NCBI GenBank assembly: GCA_016709225.1
Contig: JADJEE010000001.1
Coordinates: 1,674,001-1,738,000, forward strand
DNA from: Deltaproteobacteria bacterium
GTDB taxonomy: Bacteria > Myxococcota_A > Polyangia > Nannocystales > Nannocystaceae
DNA length: 64,000 bases
Direction of reading: 5' to 3'
The notes under the pieces were generated by a model that saw only the letters and a program-made list of their open reading frames with translations, had not been told where the DNA came from and did not search any database. Of the stretch, positions 61,484-64,000 are shown piece by piece (the first letter of the stretch is position 1; every line of letters starts with the position of its first letter). Made by a program: the position numbers and the translations under genes.

Positions 61484-63772
61484 CTACATCCCCAGATCCT
61501 GCGCAAACGCCGGCCGCAGCTCGGCCCCAGTGCCCCAGCGAGCACGCCGCCAGCGGTCCGCGTACGCCAGCTGCCAGGCCATCGCCGCGCGCACGATCCG
61601 CAGCGCCACGCCGCCATCCGCGAGCAGATCCTGGGTCTCGCCGGGGTCACGCGACAGATCGTAGAAGCGCTCGCTCAGACCGGGCCCGAGCCACAGCTTG
61701 GCCTGGTCGACGATGCCGGCCTTGCTGCCGTCGCCGAGGTACGCCACGAGCAGTCGTGGCGGCGGCACCGGGTCGTCGATGATCCGCACCAGGCTCTCGC
61801 CCTGCCAGGCCTGGGCCGGCGGTAGGCCCAGCAGGTCGACCAAGGTCGGCGCCAGGTCGAGCAGATCGACCGGCGCGTCGATGCGCCCCGACGCCACGAG
61901 CTCGGGCGCGCGGATCGCCAGCGGCACCCGCAGGCTCTCCTCGTAGAGCGTGAGGCCGTGACCGGCGCTGCCGTGCTCGAGGAACTCCTCGCCGTGCACG
62001 CCCATGAACACCACGATCGCGTCGTCGAGGCGATGGCTCTCGCGCAGGAACGCGAGCAGCTCGCCGGTGGCCTGCGACACCATCTGCAGCTCGCCGCGGT
62101 ACAGCCGACGCACCCACGCCAGCTCCTTCTCGTCGGGCACGACCTTGCCGAGCTTCACACGGCCGACCCACACGTGTGTGAGGTGGGCCATGGGGCCGCG
62201 CGGCGGCATCACGGCGTCGTCGAGCTTGTCGCGCGTGGGCTCGTAGGGCGCCAGCGGATCGGCGAGGTCGAGCATCAGGAACAACCGCCCCATGCGGGCC
62301 TGCGTGCGGCTCACGGCCTCGTTCACCACCGCGGTACCGTGGTCGTCCTGACCGTGCCCGCCGCCGACGATGCGCAGCTCGTCGAGCCCCTGGGTGAGCC
62401 CGCGGTCGGCGGTGATGTCTTCGTTGGCCGCGACCAGCTCGCGGTAGTGGCCCGCGCGCGCGAGCACCTCGGGCAGCATCGTCTGTCCATCGGCGACGTA
62501 GGTGCCGCGCACGGTCATGTGCACCGGCGGCGGCACCGAGCTGAGCCAGCTGGCGTGGCTCGGGATCGCCAGCGGCGAGTTGGCGTAGGCGCGGTCGAAC
62601 ACCAGCGCCTCGTTCATCAACGCCTCGAGCTCCGGAAGCGGCGGGCGTCGGCCCAGCTCGAGCTCGTCCGCACGGGCGCCCTCCACCGCGAGCACGATCA
62701 GGTCGCGGAGCTTGCGGGTGCGCCGGTCGAGCGGCGTGTCGCGTTTGGCGACCACCCGCGCCGCGGTGATGCGGGCGCCGGCTTCGGCGTCGCGATCGCT
62801 GCGCGTGCGCAGCTCGATGCGGATCGGCGTGTCACCCCACGCGCTCAGATCGATCACGCGGTGGTTGCCGGTCTCGCGCAACGGATCCTGCGCGGCCATG
62901 GTCGGTGCGTGCCCCTGCCGATGATCGTCACTGCTCGACACCAGCACCTCGAACACGCCCTTGCCGTGGACGTCGAGCTCCAGTCGCGCCCGCCGGGGCG
63001 GTCGCACGTAGTACGCCAGCGCAGTGCCGGCCGCGAGCGTCAGCGACGGCCGACCGGCGTCGTCGTGATCGACGCGAAACGGTGGCGGCGGCTCGCCGTG
63101 GGGCACGGCCGTGATGCGCTCGTGCGTACCGATCTCGACGCTCGCGACCGCGGCCGCGAGCTCGGCACCGTGCTCGCCCAGAGTGCGGCGGAAGTGCAGC
63201 CGCAGGCGATTGTCGCCGTGGTGGGTGAGATCCGGCGGCAGCGAGAAGGTCCGACGCTCCCACGCGCTCGACACCATCAGGTTCGCCAGCGGGCGGTCGT
63301 TCCACAGCACCGTCACGGCCTGCTCCGGCGCCAGCGCCCGCAACGTGATCGCCATCGCGAGACCGGGGTGGCCGTCGGTCTCGGGGTGCAGCGCGGGCGA
63401 GAGCTCGCCGTCGATCGGCAGATCCAGCGCCGCGGTCTTGCCCACGACCAGCCCCGCGCGCCGACCATCGACGGACTCGGCGACCCGCCACGCCGACTGC
63501 CGCGTGAGCGCGAGGTGCTTGGTCGACGACTGCAGGCCGAGGTCGACCACCATCGCGCCGTCGCGGAGCAGCACCGCGTTGGGCCGCTGCGCCAGCAGAT
63601 CGAGCCAGCCGTCCTTGCTCTCGAGCCGCGGGGTCGGAGCCGCGGGTGCGGGCTCCGAGACCCGGCCGATCTCCGGCAGCGACGCCGACGGGTCCTCGCG
63701 CGCGTGCGGCTCGGGGCAACCCAGCAGCGCCAGCCACATCCATGCCCCCCACCGCGTGGTTCGGCGCGTCAT
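61484..63772 (-). CDS. Sulfatase-like (alkaline-phosphatase fold) lipoprotein, probably catalytically altered
   Basis: 762 residues. Lipoprotein signal with lipobox LALLGC. Residues about 40-350 form beta-rich domains (RTFSLPPDLTHHGDNRLRLHFRR, IRIELRTRSDRD). The sulfatase-type domain starts near residue 355 (DLIVLAVEGARADEL), continues with NSPLAIPSHASWLS (about 402), and has HGEEFLEHGSAGHGLTLYEESLRVPL (about 595). The layout matches sulfatases, but three catalytic positions differ: the first metal Asp is Glu, the nucleophile position (Cys/Ser/Thr before xPSxAS) is Ala, and the Asp of the usual SDHGE is Val. It may be a pseudoenzyme that binds a sulfated or phosphorylated ligand in the envelope. 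The ATG at 63772 overlaps the upstream membrane gene. Confidence 0.8.
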   Translation of the reverse strand: MTRRTTRWGAWMWLALLGCPEPHAREDPSASLPEIGRVSEPAPAAPTPRLESKDGWLDLLAQRPNAVLLRDGAMVVDLGLQSSTKHLALTRQSAWRVAESVDGRRAGLVVGKTAALDLPIDGELSPALHPETDGHPGLAMAITLRALAPEQAVTVLWNDRPLANLMVSSAWERRTFSLPPDLTHHGDNRLRLHFRRTLGEHGAELAAAVASVEIGTHERITAVPHGEPPPPFRVDHDDAGRPSLTLAAGTALAYYVRPPRRARLELDVHGKGVFEVLVSSSDDHRQGHAPTMAAQDPLRETGNHRVIDLSAWGDTPIRIELRTRSDRDAEAGARITAARVVAKRDTPLDRRTRKLRDLIVLAVEGARADELELGRRPPLPELEALMNEALVFDRAYANSPLAIPSHASWLSSVPPPVHMTVRGTYVADGQTMLPEVLARAGHYRELVAANEDITADRGLTQGLDELRIVGGGHGQDDHGTAVVNEAVSRTQARMGRLFLMLDLADPLAPYEPTRDKLDDAVMPPRGPMAHLTHVWVGRVKLGKVVPDEKELAWVRRLYRGELQMVSQATGELLAFLRESHRLDDAIVVFMGVHGEEFLEHGSAGHGLTLYEESLRVPLAIRAPELVASGRIDAPVDLLDLAPTLVDLLGLPPAQAWQGESLVRIIDDPVPPPRLLVAYLGDGSKAGIVDQAKLWLGPGLSERFYDLSRDPGETQDLLADGGVALRIVRAAMAWQLAYADRWRRARWGTGAELRPAFAQDLGM

Positions 63773-64000
63773 GTCGTGCGGTCCTGTCGACGCACGACCA
63801 CGTGCGCCGTGGTCGCGATGACGGTGGCGATCGCGGGCAATGGCGCGGACCACCAGCCCAGCACGCCGACGCGCACCGCGGCCTCGATCCACGCGCACGC
63901 GCCGATCACCGCCGCGATGCCCAGCAGCTGCGGCGCCCACGGTCGTTCGCGGCTGCGCCGATGATCGAACCAGGCCAGCACGAGGCACGCCGCGATCACA
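63769..64000 (-). CDS. Membrane protein, N-terminal part outside window
   Basis: The C-terminal 77 residues of a minus-strand gene that continues past the right edge. Two hydrophobic segments are seen (LLGIAAVIGACAWIEAAVRVGVL and PLPAIATVIATTAHVVV), and the protein ends VRRQDRTT. A GTG lies at 63999, but the hydrophobic sequence appears to continue upstream, so the true start is probably outside. Family not recognisable. It overlaps the sulfatase-like gene by 4 bases and so belongs to the same transcript. Confidence 0.6.
   Translation of the reverse strand, partial: VIAACLVLAWFDHRRSRERPWAPQLLGIAAVIGACAWIEAAVRVGVLGWWSAPLPAIATVIATTAHVVVRRQDRTT

Overview
The window is about 64 kb of very GC-rich DNA with strong GC bias at third codon positions. 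It is dense with coding sequence, and many genes are coupled by 4-base stop/start overlaps. The gene families point to a member of the phylum Myxococcota, probably outside the Myxococcus lineage (Nannocystis- or Polyangia-like). They include Ser/Thr kinases fused to TPRs, a kinase-like/GAF/sigma-54 activator fusion, tandem myxobacterial-type outer-membrane beta-barrels, DUF4266/DUF3570 genes, CpXC-HEAT proteins and giant TPR proteins. The taxonomic call is an inference from these families. I see no rRNA, tRNA, CRISPR array, insertion sequence or prophage.

Layout. 1-6.9 kb (minus): a chemosensory operon, cheY > cheA > cheW > cheW > receiver-like > HEAT-repeat protein > cheR (cut by the window edge). 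6.9-8.9 kb (minus): ribH > nusB > an orphan protein resembling the N-terminal domain of leucyl aminopeptidase. 9.2-14.4 kb: two Ser/Thr kinases flanking an ECF-like sigma factor. 14.6-19 kb (minus): cmk > rpsA, an intrinsic terminator, then a secreted protein. 19.1-22 kb (plus): a translationally coupled chain of DUF4266 lipoprotein, DUF3570 protein, PpiC-like lipoprotein and Roadblock-like protein. 22.1-24.5 kb (plus): a ferredoxin and two flippase-like membrane proteins. 24.5-29 kb (minus): smc and a frameshifted YhhQ-type queuosine precursor transporter. 29.4-33.3 kb (plus): ftsY and two outer-membrane barrels.

33.4-43.3 kb (minus): a HARE-HTH/nuclease-like protein, lipB, a HEAT lipoprotein, a Pro/Ala-rich barrel, a 1594-residue mosaic sigma-54 activator and a small lipoprotein. 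43.4-46.4 kb (plus): a D-Ala-D-Ala ligase-like ATP-grasp enzyme coupled to a GT51 peptidoglycan glycosyltransferase. 46.4-49.4 kb (minus): a CpXC-HEAT protein and a metallophosphoesterase. 49.5-60.3 kb (plus): an unknown small protein and two giant coupled TPR proteins with related C-terminal domains. 60.4-64 kb (minus): a protein with a His-Asp tail, a sulfatase-like lipoprotein that has lost catalytic residues, and a truncated membrane protein.

The housekeeping genes (ribH-nusB, cmk-rpsA, smc, ftsY, lipB) are interleaved with signalling and envelope genes that mostly lack assigned functions. The best candidates for undescribed biology are the twin giant TPR genes with a possible inactive M48-like domain, the HARE-HTH protein with a nuclease-like tail, the pseudo-sulfatase, the ligase/GT51 pair, the mosaic regulator, and a recurring TAGACT-like -10 hexamer placed a few bases before start codons.
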